Origin: a virus
Length of the DNA stretch: 64,000 nucleotides
Reading direction: 5' to 3' (one strand)
IMG/VR virus record: IMGVR_UViG_3300044712_000083
Coordinates: 1 to 64,000 of that record
Under the pieces are notes generated by a model. That model saw only the letters and a program-made list of their open reading frames with translations. It made no database searches and was not told where the DNA came from. The position numbers and the translations under genes are program-made. Positions 1-8,260 of this stretch are shown here, piece by piece (the first letter of the stretch is position 1; each line of letters starts with the position of its first letter).

Positions 1-9
1 CACACACAC

Positions 10-270
10 ATGAAAAAGTTATTATTATCTGTAGCTATTGCTACTACATTGTTTTCTTGCTCTCCAAGAGATAGAGCTGTTAAATTAGCTAATGGTTCTA
101 TTGTTAGAGCTGAAGTCACTAATGATGTGCCATATAGTGTTGGTGCTAAGGTATGTATTAGAAGATTTCCTGGTCGTCCGTGGCAAATATGTAATGATGG
201 AGAGATGTTAGATACAACTATCTCATCTATTACACATAAAGTAGGATATGTTTCATCTTATTTAGATTAA
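10..270 (+). CDS. small predicted lipoprotein
   Basis: This 86-residue protein begins with a lysine pair and a hydrophobic stretch, then a lipobox-like LFSC at residues 15-18, so it is probably exported and lipid-anchored. The mature part is a short beta-rich domain with two further Cys residues (VCIRRF and QICND) that could form a disulfide. I do not recognise the family. The start follows a CA-repeat leader with no Shine-Dalgarno sequence, a leader style seen before many genes here. It is the first of several tiny phage lipoproteins in the window. Confidence 0.7.
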   Translation: MKKLLLSVAIATTLFSCSPRDRAVKLANGSIVRAEVTNDVPYSVGAKVCIRRFPGRPWQICNDGEMLDTTISSITHKVGYVSSYLD

Positions 271-324
271 TCATTTAACAGAGTGTCATTCGTGATGCTC
301 TGTTATTTAAACCTTTTATATATT

Positions 325-645
325 ATGAATGCAAAAGAAGAGTTTATTTACCACACAGCTGGTAATGTAGTTAAATGTGCCAGTATTACAATTGGTGATA
401 ATTGGTGGAAAGAAGATGAAGAAACAATAATATATAATCTTCCTGTTGGTTATACACAAGAAGAATATGATGCGTTTCTTCAGTCTATAGATACAGAATA
501 TGATTCTGGCTATGGTGGACAAGAGTTATATGGTACTATATGGTATACAAATGGTACATGGTCTGATAGAGGAGAATATGATGGCTCAGAATGGTGGGAA
601 TATCATATATGTCCAAGTATTCCAGAGAGTTTAATTAAATGCTAA
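325..645 (+). CDS. hypothetical acidic, Trp/Tyr-rich protein
   Basis: This is a 106-residue acidic protein rich in Trp, Tyr and Gly, with no signal peptide or membrane segment. The frame is open from 283, but I chose the ATG at 325 (MNAKEEF) because the upstream codons read as a non-coding hydrophobic run and the A-rich leader sits just before 325. Family unknown. It lies between a lipoprotein gene and the tRNA-like gene. Confidence 0.6.
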   Translation: MNAKEEFIYHTAGNVVKCASITIGDNWWKEDEETIIYNLPVGYTQEEYDAFLQSIDTEYDSGYGGQELYGTIWYTNGTWSDRGEYDGSEWWEYHICPSIPESLIKC

Positions 646-659
646 TAATATAGCATTAT

Positions 660-754
660 AGTCAGGTAATGTAATGGTAACATAACGAAATGGGAGCACC
701 GAAAGGCAGTACCAATCGCTTGCGTTTATACAGGTTCGATTCCTGTCCTGACTA
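660..754 (+). tRNA. tRNA-like gene with an abnormal, enlarged anticodon region
   Basis: A perfect 7-bp acceptor stem pairs 660-666 with 747-753. A D arm follows (669-672 with 680-683, loop AATGGTA), and a canonical T arm (730-734 with 742-746, loop TTCGATT). The discriminator would be A754 and CCA is not encoded. Between the D and T arms are 46 bases, against about 23 in a normal class I tRNA. The best anticodon stem, 685-689 with 721-725, has one A-G mismatch and leaves a 31-base loop that may fold into a small GAAA-capped hairpin. It could be a tRNA with a short intron-like insert, a decayed tRNA or a tRNA mimic. No anticodon can be assigned. Confidence 0.55.
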
Positions 755-789
755 CTAAAATTATTTATTTACAATCAAATCATACACAC

Positions 790-1017
790 ATGTCAAATTA
801 CATTACACTATATTCTTCCTTATTAGATAAGAGAGGATATGCAAGAAAGTCAGATTGGTTAGAATTTGTATTCAATGACCAATGCACACACATTGAATTT
901 ATTGTTCAAGGTGTTAATTACCGTTTTTCAGATGTCAGCCATTTGCATTTAGAAGAAAGTCTAATGCATGATGAGATATTTGATGATAATTGTTTGTTAG
1001 TCCCTGTAAACATTTAA
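790..1017 (+). CDS. hypothetical small protein
   Basis: A 75-residue soluble protein with no recognised domain. It starts at an ATG after an ACACAC leader and ends five bases before the next gene. The composition is mixed and acidic towards the C-terminus, and there is no membrane segment. Function unknown. Confidence 0.6.
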   Translation: MSNYITLYSSLLDKRGYARKSDWLEFVFNDQCTHIEFIVQGVNYRFSDVSHLHLEESLMHDEIFDDNCLLVPVNI

Positions 1018-1021
1018 AAAG

Positions 1022-1192
1022 ATGAATGAGAAATTAATTAATAGAATATTTGTAATAGGAATTACAGTATTGTTATCATTAGCATTTGTACAACTCACTG
1101 TAAGAGGATTTCCTTTTGCAGGAATGGGTTGTCTTATGGCTGCTGTAGCTGTGTTATTTGTAGCTAAAGCAGAAGAGAAAAGGAGTAAATAG
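1022..1192 (+). CDS. small two-helix membrane protein
   Basis: A 56-residue protein with two predicted transmembrane helices (about residues 8-25 and 31-48) separated by a short TVRGFPF turn, and a charged tail ending EEKRSK. It starts five bases after the previous stop and ends just before a terminator. Family unknown. It could modify the host inner membrane, but nothing in the sequence proves this. Confidence 0.6.
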   Translation: MNEKLINRIFVIGITVLLSLAFVQLTVRGFPFAGMGCLMAAVAVLFVAKAEEKRSK

Positions 1193-1212
1193 TTTTTCAT
1201 AGTGTATGTTGT

Positions 1213-1247
1213 AAAAAGGGCTAGTCTTATAGATTAGTCCTTTTTTT
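1213..1247 (+). terminator. Rho-independent terminator
   Basis: An A-tract and GGGCTA arm pairs with TAGTCC followed by seven T residues, giving a hairpin with a U-run. It closes the unit of small genes before the paralogue pair at 1273-2077. Confidence 0.7.
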
Positions 1248-1272
1248 ATTTCATACACATAATTATTACATT

Positions 1273-1572
1273 ATGGAAACATTAAAATTTGATGATAAGG
1301 TTATATTCAGAGTTGGAAATGAAGTGTTACACTATCAAGTAAAACATAATCATTTAGTTTATCAAGATGAAGATAAATACAATCATAGAGTATTTACTCT
1401 TTTAGAAATGATTACACAAAAAGAAAGATGGGAGTTTGCAAGTAAAATCTATGGTTATCAAGTAGTAGCAGGTGATTGGCCTTGTTTTAGAGTTGATGAT
1501 TACGCAGCAGCTACAGAATTAGTTAAAGCTCTGCATGATTTATGTAATCTACATAATATTAAACTATTGTAA
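1273..1572 (+). CDS. hypothetical protein, paralogue of the next gene
   Basis: This 99-residue protein aligns along its whole length with the C-terminal half of the next gene. Shared signatures are the HNHL motif, an IYGY motif, an acidic FxxDDxxA stretch and VKALHDxCN near the end. The downstream gene adds an N-terminal module. The pair is a tandem duplication followed by domain gain or loss. Function unknown. The gene follows the terminator and starts a new unit. Confidence 0.7.
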   Translation: METLKFDDKVIFRVGNEVLHYQVKHNHLVYQDEDKYNHRVFTLLEMITQKERWEFASKIYGYQVVAGDWPCFRVDDYAAATELVKALHDLCNLHNIKLL

Positions 1573-1573
1573 G

Positions 1574-2077
1574 ATGGAAGATATAGAGAAATTAAAACTA
1601 GCAAAAGCAACATATTCTGCTGGTACAAAATATCGTTGTGCAGATAATGGTACATCCGAGTTTACAGTAGAAAATCCTGAAAAGTTTAGCATACCAGAAC
1701 CAAGAGTTATTTATGGTGAGGTTGGTAAAGGTTGTATATTCTATAAAGGTAAATGGGCTGAAATCGTAGGTCATGCTCCTTATTTACTTAAGCGTGGTGA
1801 TATAGTTAAGTTCAAGGTCAGAGATCAATCATTCAGATATAAAGTGCTTCATAATCATTTAGAAAATGCAGATGAAACTGGTGCTAATCATGAAATATTT
1901 CAAGCGTTAGGTATGGATTCTGAAGATAAGATGAGATTCTGTGATGATATTTATGGATATGACGCAGAATATGGTGGATTTCCTGAATGCAAAGATGATG
2001 ACTTTGAAGCTTTGACAGAAGTAGTTAAGGCATTGCACGATAAGTGCAATAAGATTAATGTTTATTATGAGGTTTAG
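1574..2077 (+). CDS. hypothetical two-module protein
   Basis: A 167-residue protein with two modules. Residues 1-70 contain a YSAGTKYRCA signature and a 'gkWAEIV' end, which resemble repeated modules in the N-terminal half of the AAA+ protein at 3307 (YPAGCSFTS...GNWANV). Residues 75-167 are the paralogue of the preceding gene (HNHL, IYGY, VKALHDKCN). The start at 1574 was chosen because earlier codons overlap the upstream gene. The shared module suggests it may contact the AAA+ protein or a common ligand; this is inference. Confidence 0.7.
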   Translation: MEDIEKLKLAKATYSAGTKYRCADNGTSEFTVENPEKFSIPEPRVIYGEVGKGCIFYKGKWAEIVGHAPYLLKRGDIVKFKVRDQSFRYKVLHNHLENADETGANHEIFQALGMDSEDKMRFCDDIYGYDAEYGGFPECKDDDFEALTEVVKALHDKCNKINVYYEV

Positions 2078-2086
2078 GTTAGGAGT

Positions 2087-2118
2087 AATGGGGAGAGATT
2101 ATATTTCTCCTCATTTTT
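2087..2118 (+). terminator. Rho-independent terminator
   Basis: AATGGGGAGA pairs with TCTCCTCATT around an eight-base AT-rich loop, and a T-rich tract follows. It lies directly after the paralogue pair. Confidence 0.7.
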
Positions 2119-2145
2119 GTTTGTTTCACTTTTTAAAAAATAAAA

Positions 2146-2229
2146 ATGCAAGAATTTCTATTACAACTAACATGCTTTTTACTGGGAGTAGTAACAGGTA
2201 TGAGAATTCATAGCTTATTAGACAAATGA
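2146..2229 (+). CDS. 27-residue membrane miniprotein
   Basis: A very short frame with an A-rich leader (AAAATAAAAATG), one hydrophobic helix (LLQLTCFLLGVVTG) and a basic end. Its TGA overlaps the ATG of the next gene (ATGA), the coupling seen between many genes here, which supports it being translated. Function unknown. Confidence 0.45.
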   Translation: MQEFLLQLTCFLLGVVTGMRIHSLLDK

Positions 2230-2585
2230 GAGCTATATTAATTGATGCGTACAACAAAGATGTAAGGGAGGTTACACTTGTTGAAGAGGCTAGTACACTG
2301 GAACAAATGTATGAGCTATTGGACTGTTCAGCTGTAGAATGCGTAGCGTTACCTGGAGGTAATGACCTTTGGGTGAATGAAGAAGGATTATTCTATCTTA
2401 CAAGAGATAGTATGTTCTTTACATACAAAGACACTATGCCTATACATGGGAAAGGTTTGATTTTAGGGTTAGATCGTAATACAGGAGAATGTAAGAGCAC
2501 AAAGCTGAAACTGGAAGATGTTACAGATAGTGTTGACTTTTATTCTATAGATGAAGTACGAGAACTAGTTAAAACAGAGTATTAA
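2226..2585 (+). CDS. DUF3846-like protein
   Basis: The 119 residues have the plan of the DUF3846 family found in phages and plasmids: an N-terminal strand pair, a 'tLeqMYelLdC' helix, a 'VNEEGLF' segment and a 'GKGLILGLDRNTGE' turn. No catalytic motif is seen and the family has no settled role. It is translationally coupled to the miniprotein before it. Confidence 0.6.
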   Translation: MRAILIDAYNKDVREVTLVEEASTLEQMYELLDCSAVECVALPGGNDLWVNEEGLFYLTRDSMFFTYKDTMPIHGKGLILGLDRNTGECKSTKLKLEDVTDSVDFYSIDEVRELVKTEY

Positions 2586-2605
2586 TTTTTTAAATAACAC
2601 ACAAA

Positions 2606-3196
2606 ATGGAGATTACATTCAATCATGAAGGCGTGAAGATTCACGATTCATTCAATTTGACAGAACAACAAGGTAATAGATTAGATTCTGTTATTATGTT
2701 CGAAACTATCGTAGCAGATAGAATTTTAGATGTGCATTACGAGGGAGTTCGTGAAGATGCACCGCGTGAAATCAAGACTAAAACTGGTGTCTTGTCTCGT
2801 TGTATGAAATATGCAACCAATGACCAAGAAGCATTTTACTTGGCTTATGCATTTGTGAACAAACACAATGCTACATTATCTGCATTAGCAGGTTATGAGG
2901 CATTCTCACGAATTTCAGACAAAGATAGTGCATTACACACAGCTTTAATTGAAGGTGCAAAAGAACACTTTGGAGATAAATTCTCTGATGAGCAATTGCA
3001 AGAGAAGCTTGAGGACATGCTTGGTAGCAAAACCAGACCATTTAAGCCTATGAGAAAGCTTATTCGTCAAATAGATGCTTCTAACTATGATTATTCATTG
3101 TTTAAAGCTATGCTAGATGAGGAAGATGGTGACGCATACATTCCTGAACTTATAGAAGACATTATAGAAAATGTCAAGGGAATGAAGGAAGATTAA
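2606..3196 (+). CDS. hypothetical protein, 196 residues
   Basis: A helical, acidic, soluble protein with no recognisable motif. The C-terminal third is strongly acidic (DEEDGDAY). A CACACAAA leader precedes the ATG, and a hairpin at 3222-3251 follows the stop. It is upstream of the AAA+ and VWA pair and may belong with it, but this rests on position only. Confidence 0.65.
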   Translation: MEITFNHEGVKIHDSFNLTEQQGNRLDSVIMFETIVADRILDVHYEGVREDAPREIKTKTGVLSRCMKYATNDQEAFYLAYAFVNKHNATLSALAGYEAFSRISDKDSALHTALIEGAKEHFGDKFSDEQLQEKLEDMLGSKTRPFKPMRKLIRQIDASNYDYSLFKAMLDEEDGDAYIPELIEDIIENVKGMKED

Positions 3197-3221
3197 TTTG
3201 TGTGTGTAAAAATGAGGATAA

Positions 3222-3251
3222 GAGAGCAGCATAAACCTAAATGTTGCTCTC
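3222..3251 (+). terminator. hairpin, possible terminator
   Basis: GAGAGCAGCAT pairs with ATGTTGCTCTC (one G-T wobble) around an eight-base loop. There is no strong U-run after it, so it may be a weak terminator or an RNA processing stem between the 196-residue gene and the AAA+ gene. Confidence 0.5.
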
Positions 3252-3306
3252 ATTCTCTAATTAAGCACGTTATAGTTTAATAATTAAGTTAATTAATAAC
3301 AAAGAA

Positions 3307-5265
3307 ATGGAAAAAGTTAAATATTATATACCTGGAATCAAGGTAAAATGCATAAGTGCATATTGTAGAGATGGTGAAATTGCTACTACAGTACGCAAAT
3401 CAGAACTAGGTTCTGGTGTAGTTATCAAATATGATGATGGCTCTGAAGATATAGCTCGTATTGGTCTAGATGATAATTATGATATAGAGTTTATCAATCC
3501 ATCTGATGAACTATTGCAAGAAGCAATGGAGCGTTATCCTGCAGGTTGTTCATTCACATCATTAGGAGGTACAATAATCACTGATTTCAAGCCTCTTTAT
3601 CCACATTACACATTTCGTGACATTTTCATTCAATATACTCTTAGTAATGGTGAAACCAATGATGTTCATGTATATGAGGATGGTAATTGGGCTAATGTAC
3701 AATTACCAAAAACTGATATCAAGGTAGGTGATATGATTCAGATTATATCTCAAACACAGCGTACACATACATCATTTTGTAATGTTAGACCTGACCGAGA
3801 AGGTTTTACATATCATAATGGTTGGAATGCAGATGGTGGTCAGGTTTACAAAGTGTTAGATATTGTTTTCTCAAAAGACACAGGTAAATGGTTCTATCAA
3901 GTTTTAGAAGACCATTGGTATGCTGATGATTCTGTTATTCTTCATAAAGCTCCTGTACCACAATCATCACAAGACGAAGATTGGGAATTCAAAGGAGAGT
4001 TTCCTGAAGAGGGACAATGTAAGATGATATCTATTCCACTTATGGAATATTTACGCAAGACTAGAACTCCAGAAGGAGACCAATCCTTGAAAGACCGTGC
4101 AAAAGCTATTTGCTGGAATCATAAAGGATATTGGTTTGTTTCTCGTAGTTCACAGAAGAAAGAGTACCCACTCGCTTATTTAGAAAGATTTTTCACACAA
4201 CAACCAAAAGAACAACCTATGGAGCCACAAGCCCAACAATTTGATTACACACCACAAGGTGGTTTTCAACTAACTCTTCCTCCTGAAATTGTAGGAACAG
4301 CTTTGAAACAAGCTACAGAAACACATTTCAGAGAGTCTGAGAAAAAGTTTGAGAAGCATCGTGAGGATGTTGCAGCTCTCGTAGAGAAGAAGAAACAAAT
4401 GATTGAGACAGAATTGTATCAAAAGTTTGAGAAAACTATCTCTTGTGAGTTTGTAGAGTTCAAACAGCGTGTTGTAGAAGACTATTTGACTTCTAAGCAA
4501 GTTGTTATTGAGCTAGGACAAGAGAAGAAATATGAATTCTCTCTTGAGGACAAGCATGCAGAATTACCAAAGATGGTAACATTTCTACAGTTGTTTAAGC
4601 AAGCTATGATTGTAGGTCCGTCAGGATCAGGTAAATCAACTATGGCTAAGCAAGCAGCTGAAGTTATGGGACTACGCTATGGTGCATTCTCTTGTAATCT
4701 AGAAGCATCTAAGTCAGAGTTAGTAGGTTTTGCTAACATTGATGGTTATGTAGAATCCTCATTCTTGGATTTCTATGAGAACGGTGGTGTATTCTTGATT
4801 GACGAGTATGATTCTATGTCTCCTTCTATTGCTGTAGTATTAAATGCTGCATTCGATAGAACTGGTATGATTGCTGTACCAAATCGTAAGGGTAAAACTA
4901 TAGCTAAGAAGCACAAAGATTTCTATTGTATTCTAGCTGGTAATACCTGGGGTTCTGGTTCTGTAGAATATCAAGGTCGTGAGATGCAGGATGCTGCATT
5001 CCTAGATCGTTTCAAGATGTGTCGTATCTTCATTGATTATGATGAGAAGCTTGAGAAGAGTATTGCTGGTAAGCATTATCCATTCTTCAAGAAGATTCGT
5101 AATTATGTGAAGAAGAAGGTAGATGGTGAGAACTTCTCAACTCGTTCTATCTATGATGCTTCTGTATTGTTGGAGAATGGCTTTACACAACAAGACATTC
5201 TAACAATGATTTCAGAACATTGGGATGAAGCATTGCGTAAGGACCTTATAACAGCTGTAGCATAA
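3307..5265 (+). CDS. CobS/MoxR-like AAA+ ATPase with modular N-terminus
   Basis: This 652-residue protein has an AAA+ core in the C-terminal third: Walker A VGPSGSGKST near residue 437, Walker B GGVFLIDEYD near 495, and a sensor-1 like AGNTWG near 543. The core resembles CobS/MoxR ATPases that act as remodelling motors with VWA partners. The N-terminal 320 residues contain repeated small modules (a YPAGCSFTS unit and a 'GNWANV' end) related to the gene at 1574. A charged coiled-coil region (about 340-420) precedes the core. It overlaps the VWA-like gene downstream by one base (TAATG), matching the usual AAA+/VWA pairing. The substrate is unknown. Confidence 0.85.
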   Translation: MEKVKYYIPGIKVKCISAYCRDGEIATTVRKSELGSGVVIKYDDGSEDIARIGLDDNYDIEFINPSDELLQEAMERYPAGCSFTSLGGTIITDFKPLYPHYTFRDIFIQYTLSNGETNDVHVYEDGNWANVQLPKTDIKVGDMIQIISQTQRTHTSFCNVRPDREGFTYHNGWNADGGQVYKVLDIVFSKDTGKWFYQVLEDHWYADDSVILHKAPVPQSSQDEDWEFKGEFPEEGQCKMISIPLMEYLRKTRTPEGDQSLKDRAKAICWNHKGYWFVSRSSQKKEYPLAYLERFFTQQPKEQPMEPQAQQFDYTPQGGFQLTLPPEIVGTALKQATETHFRESEKKFEKHREDVAALVEKKKQMIETELYQKFEKTISCEFVEFKQRVVEDYLTSKQVVIELGQEKKYEFSLEDKHAELPKMVTFLQLFKQAMIVGPSGSGKSTMAKQAAEVMGLRYGAFSCNLEASKSELVGFANIDGYVESSFLDFYENGGVFLIDEYDSMSPSIAVVLNAAFDRTGMIAVPNRKGKTIAKKHKDFYCILAGNTWGSGSVEYQGREMQDAAFLDRFKMCRIFIDYDEKLEKSIAGKHYPFFKKIRNYVKKKVDGENFSTRSIYDASVLLENGFTQQDILTMISEHWDEALRKDLITAVA

Positions 5266-6128
5266 TGCGTATAGTCAAAGAGAATACCAAGATTCTTCAC
5301 ATGTATTTTGATTCTGTTGATGATTTCTTTCAACATAGTGATGCGAAATTACTACAGGAAAAAGGTGTAAGCCATTTACCTAGTAGTAATCAGCGTCACA
5401 TTAGAGAAATCGCTAGAGGAGATGATAAAAGTTGGAGATATGCAGAAGAGAAGAGCAAGGATACTTTTGAGAAGACTAGATTCGATCCTACAAAGGGTAA
5501 AACAATGTGTGCAGATGCTGTCAAGAAAACTATGGCTGATAAGAGCTATAAGAAATTGATGGCTAACGCTATGACATATCGTAGAAAGCCCAAGTTTCAG
5601 GATGTAGGATCTAGACTCTCTGTCCCACGAGCTATAGCTGGTGAGGATAAATACTTTGTTAGTCTCAAAGCTGCAAGAAAACCAACAGTGAAGATTGCAA
5701 TTAACATTTGTGGGAGTGCAAGTGTTAATGCAGCAGCGTTTGCAAGAGTGGCACAAACAGCTATTCCAACCATTTATGCGTTGGAACAAGCTGGTATCAC
5801 CACTGAAGTTTATTATTGTGCGTTTTCTACAAGAACTCACAAAGGCTATACTCACAGTCAACTATCTGTAAAAGTTAAATCAGCCCAACAACGATTCTCC
5901 TGGACATTATTTGCTCCAGTGTTTTGTGTTGGTAGTTATAGAGATAACATCTTTACAGCATGGAGTAATTGTGATATAGATACAGACAGCGGATTAGGTT
6001 GTCCAATGAATGAATCAGATATTCAAAGTAATAATAACTTTGGATATGATTCTGTGATTGGTCTTAATGCTGTAGGTCCTGTAGAGAATGTAGGTTCTAT
6101 CTTTAATAAGATAAAACTAACGAAATAA
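5265..6128 (+). CDS. VWA-like partner of the AAA+ ATPase
   Basis: A 287-residue protein immediately downstream of, and overlapping, the AAA+ gene. A VWA-like core starts near residue 140 (VKIAINICGSAS), where the MIDAS motif DxSxS would sit; here the Asp position is Cys (CGSAS), so metal binding may be altered. The N-terminus is basic and helical, with an early segment on DSVDDFF. Phage CobS/CobT-like pairs are known, and their role is unclear. A terminator follows the gene. Confidence 0.65.
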   Translation: MRIVKENTKILHMYFDSVDDFFQHSDAKLLQEKGVSHLPSSNQRHIREIARGDDKSWRYAEEKSKDTFEKTRFDPTKGKTMCADAVKKTMADKSYKKLMANAMTYRRKPKFQDVGSRLSVPRAIAGEDKYFVSLKAARKPTVKIAINICGSASVNAAAFARVAQTAIPTIYALEQAGITTEVYYCAFSTRTHKGYTHSQLSVKVKSAQQRFSWTLFAPVFCVGSYRDNIFTAWSNCDIDTDSGLGCPMNESDIQSNNNFGYDSVIGLNAVGPVENVGSIFNKIKLTK

Positions 6129-6143
6129 GGTTCAAAAATGGTT

Positions 6144-6186
6144 AATTTAGAGCTCTTAGACTTTGTTTTTGAGCTCTTTTATTTTT
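6144..6186 (+). terminator. Rho-independent terminator
   Basis: AGAGCTC (6149-6155) pairs with GAGCTCT (6171-6177), followed by a T-rich run. It ends the AAA+/VWA unit. Confidence 0.7.
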
Positions 6187-6207
6187 TCACACTTTAAATT
6201 CTACAAA

Positions 6208-6504
6208 ATGAGAATTGTTATTGAAAGATCAGGAAGATCGTTTATTACACACATGGCACACATTGCTATGGCTGGCTTGATGATTTATGGTGCACTTACA
6301 CGAGAAGATCCTATTGGATATATTATATCTACCATGTGGATTATTGTGTCTTATGTACGCTATAACATGAATGTTACTTTAGAATCTGAGCTACAGCATG
6401 TGAAAATGCACATGATGGAAGGTGTACGTAAAGATTTGAAGAAGTTCTTGAAAGAGAATAAAGAGTACTTGATTAATAAAATCAAAGAGCAGGAAGAAGA
6501 ATAA
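6208..6504 (+). CDS. small membrane protein with coiled-coil tail
   Basis: 98 residues from the ATG at 6208. I rejected the earlier in-frame start because it lies in the terminator. Two predicted membrane segments span about residues 13-30 and 38-55, followed by a Lys/Glu-rich helix (LKKFLKENKEYL). Its stop overlaps the next start (TAATG). Function unknown. Confidence 0.6.
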   Translation: MRIVIERSGRSFITHMAHIAMAGLMIYGALTREDPIGYIISTMWIIVSYVRYNMNVTLESELQHVKMHMMEGVRKDLKKFLKENKEYLINKIKEQEEE

Positions 6505-6989
6505 TGAGCTATCAACCAGTTAAGTTAATCTACAACTCATACGTACCAGATGAATTACATGTTGGTATGTTGTTTGCTGTGAGTGTTACAGTTAATGAGC
6601 ACTCCTACTTGCATGTTCATGAGCTTGAGAAGCTCCCACGAAATATTGAGAAATATATCGAAGAGAATGGTTATCCAGTCAAGCCCTATTTAGTTAGAGC
6701 TATAGATTCCAATCCTGATATGCCTCCACAACTTGTGGCATTTCCTAATCAACTTGCATACTATGAGCAAGACGGTCAGCTATATGATTTTACAATAGAT
6801 GACATGAACTACATCAGTATGAATGATGATGGATACATTGCATTATACTTTGATGATGAAACAGACCAACCAGTATTGGAGGATAATCTTGTAGTAGTCA
6901 CATCAATGGATAATGTATGGGATGAAGAGGAAGAGGAAGATTTCTCTGATTGGGATGCCACATTACAAGATGGTCTAGATGACCTATAG
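6504..6989 (+). CDS. hypothetical acidic protein
   Basis: A 161-residue soluble protein with a very acidic C-terminal quarter (WDEEEEEDFSDWD). Such tails often mimic DNA or bind basic partners, but no family is recognised. It is coupled to the upstream membrane protein by a one-base overlap and stops with TAG, one of several genes showing that TAG is a real stop here. Confidence 0.6.
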   Translation: MSYQPVKLIYNSYVPDELHVGMLFAVSVTVNEHSYLHVHELEKLPRNIEKYIEENGYPVKPYLVRAIDSNPDMPPQLVAFPNQLAYYEQDGQLYDFTIDDMNYISMNDDGYIALYFDDETDQPVLEDNLVVVTSMDNVWDEEEEEDFSDWDATLQDGLDDL

Positions 6990-7041
6990 TACACAACAAA
7001 GTTTAATTATTAACAACAAAGTTTTAAAAAACAACAAAGTC

Positions 7042-7800
7042 ATGAAAAAGTCAACATTAGTTACAGGATTTACAAAAGAGAATTTCAAGCAGTGGTTAGG
7101 TAAGAAACCAGTTAGTTTCTTAGCAGGTATCAATAGACCAATTGATCCAGCACAAGTCACCAAATTAGCACAGTCTATAGATGCTATTGGTGTACAGCGT
7201 ACATTAGTTGTAGCAGAATTTGCATTCATTACAGGTAAAAAAGAAATGTATGTAATTGATGGACAACACTTGTACCATGCATTGATGCGTAATGGTTTAG
7301 ATATCCCATATGTAACGGTAGAAATCAAGGACAAGGCTGATCTTGTAGAAAAGATTGCATTGTTGAATGCATCATCAAAGAGCTGGTGTACACAGGATTA
7401 TATCACTGCATGGAGCTGTTTGAAAACAGATTATGTAAAGCTGAATGAGTACTTGAATCGTTATGATATTGAGAAAGCATTAACAGCTAGCATTCTAATG
7501 AATAATGGAACAGATGGTAGTAATACAATCAGAACCATTAAAAAAGGTGAGTTCCAAATCATTAATGAAGAAGGTAATGTTAAGATTCTTGATTATATAA
7601 CTGATTTATTAAAAGTTATTCCTCGTCAGAATCGTGTACAAAACAAATATGTTTGTCGTGAGTTCTTGAGTTTTGTTAGAAGCTGCCCAGATTACAATCA
7701 TGAGCGTTTCATGAATAACATCAAGAAAGTTAAAGATGATTTTAAGTTTGCTACACAGCAAGAGGGACGTTTATCAGATTTCTTTTATAAACTAAAATAA
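7042..7800 (+). CDS. ParB/Srx-fold nuclease-like protein
   Basis: 252 residues from the ATG at 7042, preceded by ACAACAAAGTC. Residues 15-110 read as a ParB N-terminal-like domain: 'INRPIDPAQVTKLAQSID', 'GVQRTLVVAEF' and the core VIDGQHLYHAL, where the GQH segment replaces the usual GxxRxxA-type loop. ParB-like proteins in phages may be partition factors, nucleases or transcription cofactors. The C-terminal half is helical and basic, without a clear HTH. No partner ParA is visible in the window. Confidence 0.7.
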   Translation: MKKSTLVTGFTKENFKQWLGKKPVSFLAGINRPIDPAQVTKLAQSIDAIGVQRTLVVAEFAFITGKKEMYVIDGQHLYHALMRNGLDIPYVTVEIKDKADLVEKIALLNASSKSWCTQDYITAWSCLKTDYVKLNEYLNRYDIEKALTASILMNNGTDGSNTIRTIKKGEFQIINEEGNVKILDYITDLLKVIPRQNRVQNKYVCREFLSFVRSCPDYNHERFMNNIKKVKDDFKFATQQEGRLSDFFYKLK

Positions 7801-7808
7801 TTACAATT

Positions 7809-8027
7809 ATGTCTATTAAAACACGCGTAGGAAGAGTGGTTGAAGTTATCAACCAAAACAAAAAGAAAGGTGCAGCTGATACATATGAAGCTGTATTGTT
7901 AAAGAATGATGCAGGGGTGCATGAATTCTTATTCACAAAGGTTGAGTTAGATGTGGCATATTCTCGTGCTCGTAAGAACATTGAGGATACGTTAGAGCAA
8001 AGCTTAATTTCCAAAATTCTAGATTAA
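7809..8027 (+). CDS. hypothetical small protein
   Basis: A 72-residue mixed alpha/beta protein with a basic N-terminus (KTRVGRVVEVINQNKKKG). It has no membrane segment and no recognised domain. It lies nine bases after the ParB-like gene and overlaps the next lipoprotein gene by one base. Confidence 0.55.
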   Translation: MSIKTRVGRVVEVINQNKKKGAADTYEAVLLKNDAGVHEFLFTKVELDVAYSRARKNIEDTLEQSLISKILD

Positions 8028-8260
8028 TGAAGAAGGTTATTCTAATCTTAAGCACTATGGGACTGATGTCCTGTAGTGCTTATAAAATTGAGGTGCGTAA
8101 TAATTACTACACCCCTATGGAAAGAACTGGTCTTACATGGAGAAAACATTGGTTTTCTTTTGAGACAGAACAACCAGCAAGGAATTATGTAGAACAATTA
8201 CGCCAAGAAGCTCGCATTCGTAGAGCAGCACGCAAGAAACATTATATTAGAATCAAATGA
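8027..8260 (+). CDS. small predicted lipoprotein
   Basis: A 77-residue protein with an N-terminal MKK, a hydrophobic helix and a lipobox-like GLMSC ending at Cys16, then a basic Arg/Lys-rich tail (RQEARIRRAARKKH). A basic lipoprotein would sit on the periplasmic face of a membrane and could play an outer-spanin-like role, but it is far from the endolysin. Overlaps of one and four bases join it to its neighbours. Confidence 0.6.
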   Translation: MKKVILILSTMGLMSCSAYKIEVRNNYYTPMERTGLTWRKHWFSFETEQPARNYVEQLRQEARIRRAARKKHYIRIK

